From Ancylostoma caninum (lineage: Eukaryota; Nematoda; Chromadorea; Rhabditida; Ancylostomatidae), in the NCBI GenBank assembly GCA_037903475.1, contig JBAJFG010000452.1:186001-250000 (forward strand): a DNA stretch of 64,000 nt, written 5' to 3'. The position numbers and the translations under genes were made by a program. The notes under the pieces were generated by a model. That model ran no database searches, was not told where the DNA came from, and saw only the letters and a program-made list of their open reading frames with translations. Below, in pieces: positions 63,785 to 64,000 of the stretch (within the stretch, counting starts at the first letter, position 1; the number at the start of each line of letters is the position of its first letter).

Positions 63785-64000
63785 TTCAGCTCGTGCTTCT
63801 CTATCCTCCAGAAGGAATTGGGTAGTGTTACTCGGAGCCATTGGCTTCCCATGCGCCATGCGTTCACGTGTCCTACGTTCCGATCTGGCAGTTTCAGCGG
63901 CATCCAGTGCCATCTTCTCCTCTGGACTTAGTGAATGGTAGGGCTTGAAGCGGTTCTTGTTGGCACGTCGTCGTCGGGTCTTTCGTCGTTTCTTCTCCAA
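63785..64000 (-). CDS. HEXIM-type P-TEFb inhibitor, partial exon
   Basis: The minus-strand frame enters from beyond the right edge. It holds a basic stretch KKRRKTRRRRANKNR, then PYHSLSPEEK and GKPMAPSNTTQFLLEDRE. This order and spacing match HEXIM proteins: the arginine-rich 7SK RNA-binding motif followed by the conserved PYNTTQFL block. HEXIM with 7SK RNA holds P-TEFb (CDK9/cyclin T) inactive in the nucleus. The Tyr of PYNT reads Ser here. The exon end at 63785 (before GTCAAT) is a guess: the frame stays open into the adjacent SINE. The cyclin T-binding C-terminal part should lie in further exons to the left, but I did not find it. Confidence 0.75.

Overview
The window reads as nuclear DNA of a parasitic nematode, most probably a strongylid (hookworm-like) worm. 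The evidence is short introns ending in TTTTCAG-type acceptors, a complete SCP/TAPS (CAP, 'Ancylostoma secreted protein'-like) gene, a nematode TWK potassium channel gene, an RTE-clade retrotransposon and dense small transposons. Gene density is low. Most of the 64 kb is intron, mobile element or sequence I cannot assign. All gene models were built by hand from reading frames and splice sites.

Layout. 1-22 kb is mostly transposon debris: small inverted-repeat elements, a two-exon fragment of an unrecognised protein family (3290-3608), a dead mariner transposase cut by a second TIR element (4.6-5.9 kb), two Helitron-like elements (6.6-8.6 and 9.0-9.8 kb), three TTAA-bounded MITEs with a shared end sequence, and a 1.4 kb foldback element. 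22.2-25.7 kb is a nearly full-length RTE-clade element on the minus strand with a 16-bp target duplication and several disabling mutations. 27.2-28.0 kb is an inverted copy of the first Helitron-like element.

The most striking gene is at 29.8-31.8 kb. It has eight exons, a TATA box, a signal peptide, an uninterrupted tract of about 128 Pro-Gln dipeptides, and a ten-cysteine CAP domain. The Pro and Gln codons vary freely while the dipeptide never changes, so the peptide appears to be what is maintained. Downstream, at 33.2-33.5 kb, lies a second, decayed copy of the 3.3 kb family next to a hAT-type MITE.

39.1-52.9 kb is a complete 12-exon two-pore-domain K+ channel (406 aa) whose introns hold several foldback elements and MITEs. 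The first selectivity filter reads P-V-G-F-G instead of the usual T-x-G-Y/F-G. 53-64 kb is mainly repeats (a perfect 27-bp hairpin, two large foldbacks, two tRNA-type SINEs). At the right edge, on the minus strand, is the start of a HEXIM-type P-TEFb inhibitor exon. The genes do not form an operon or a common pathway.
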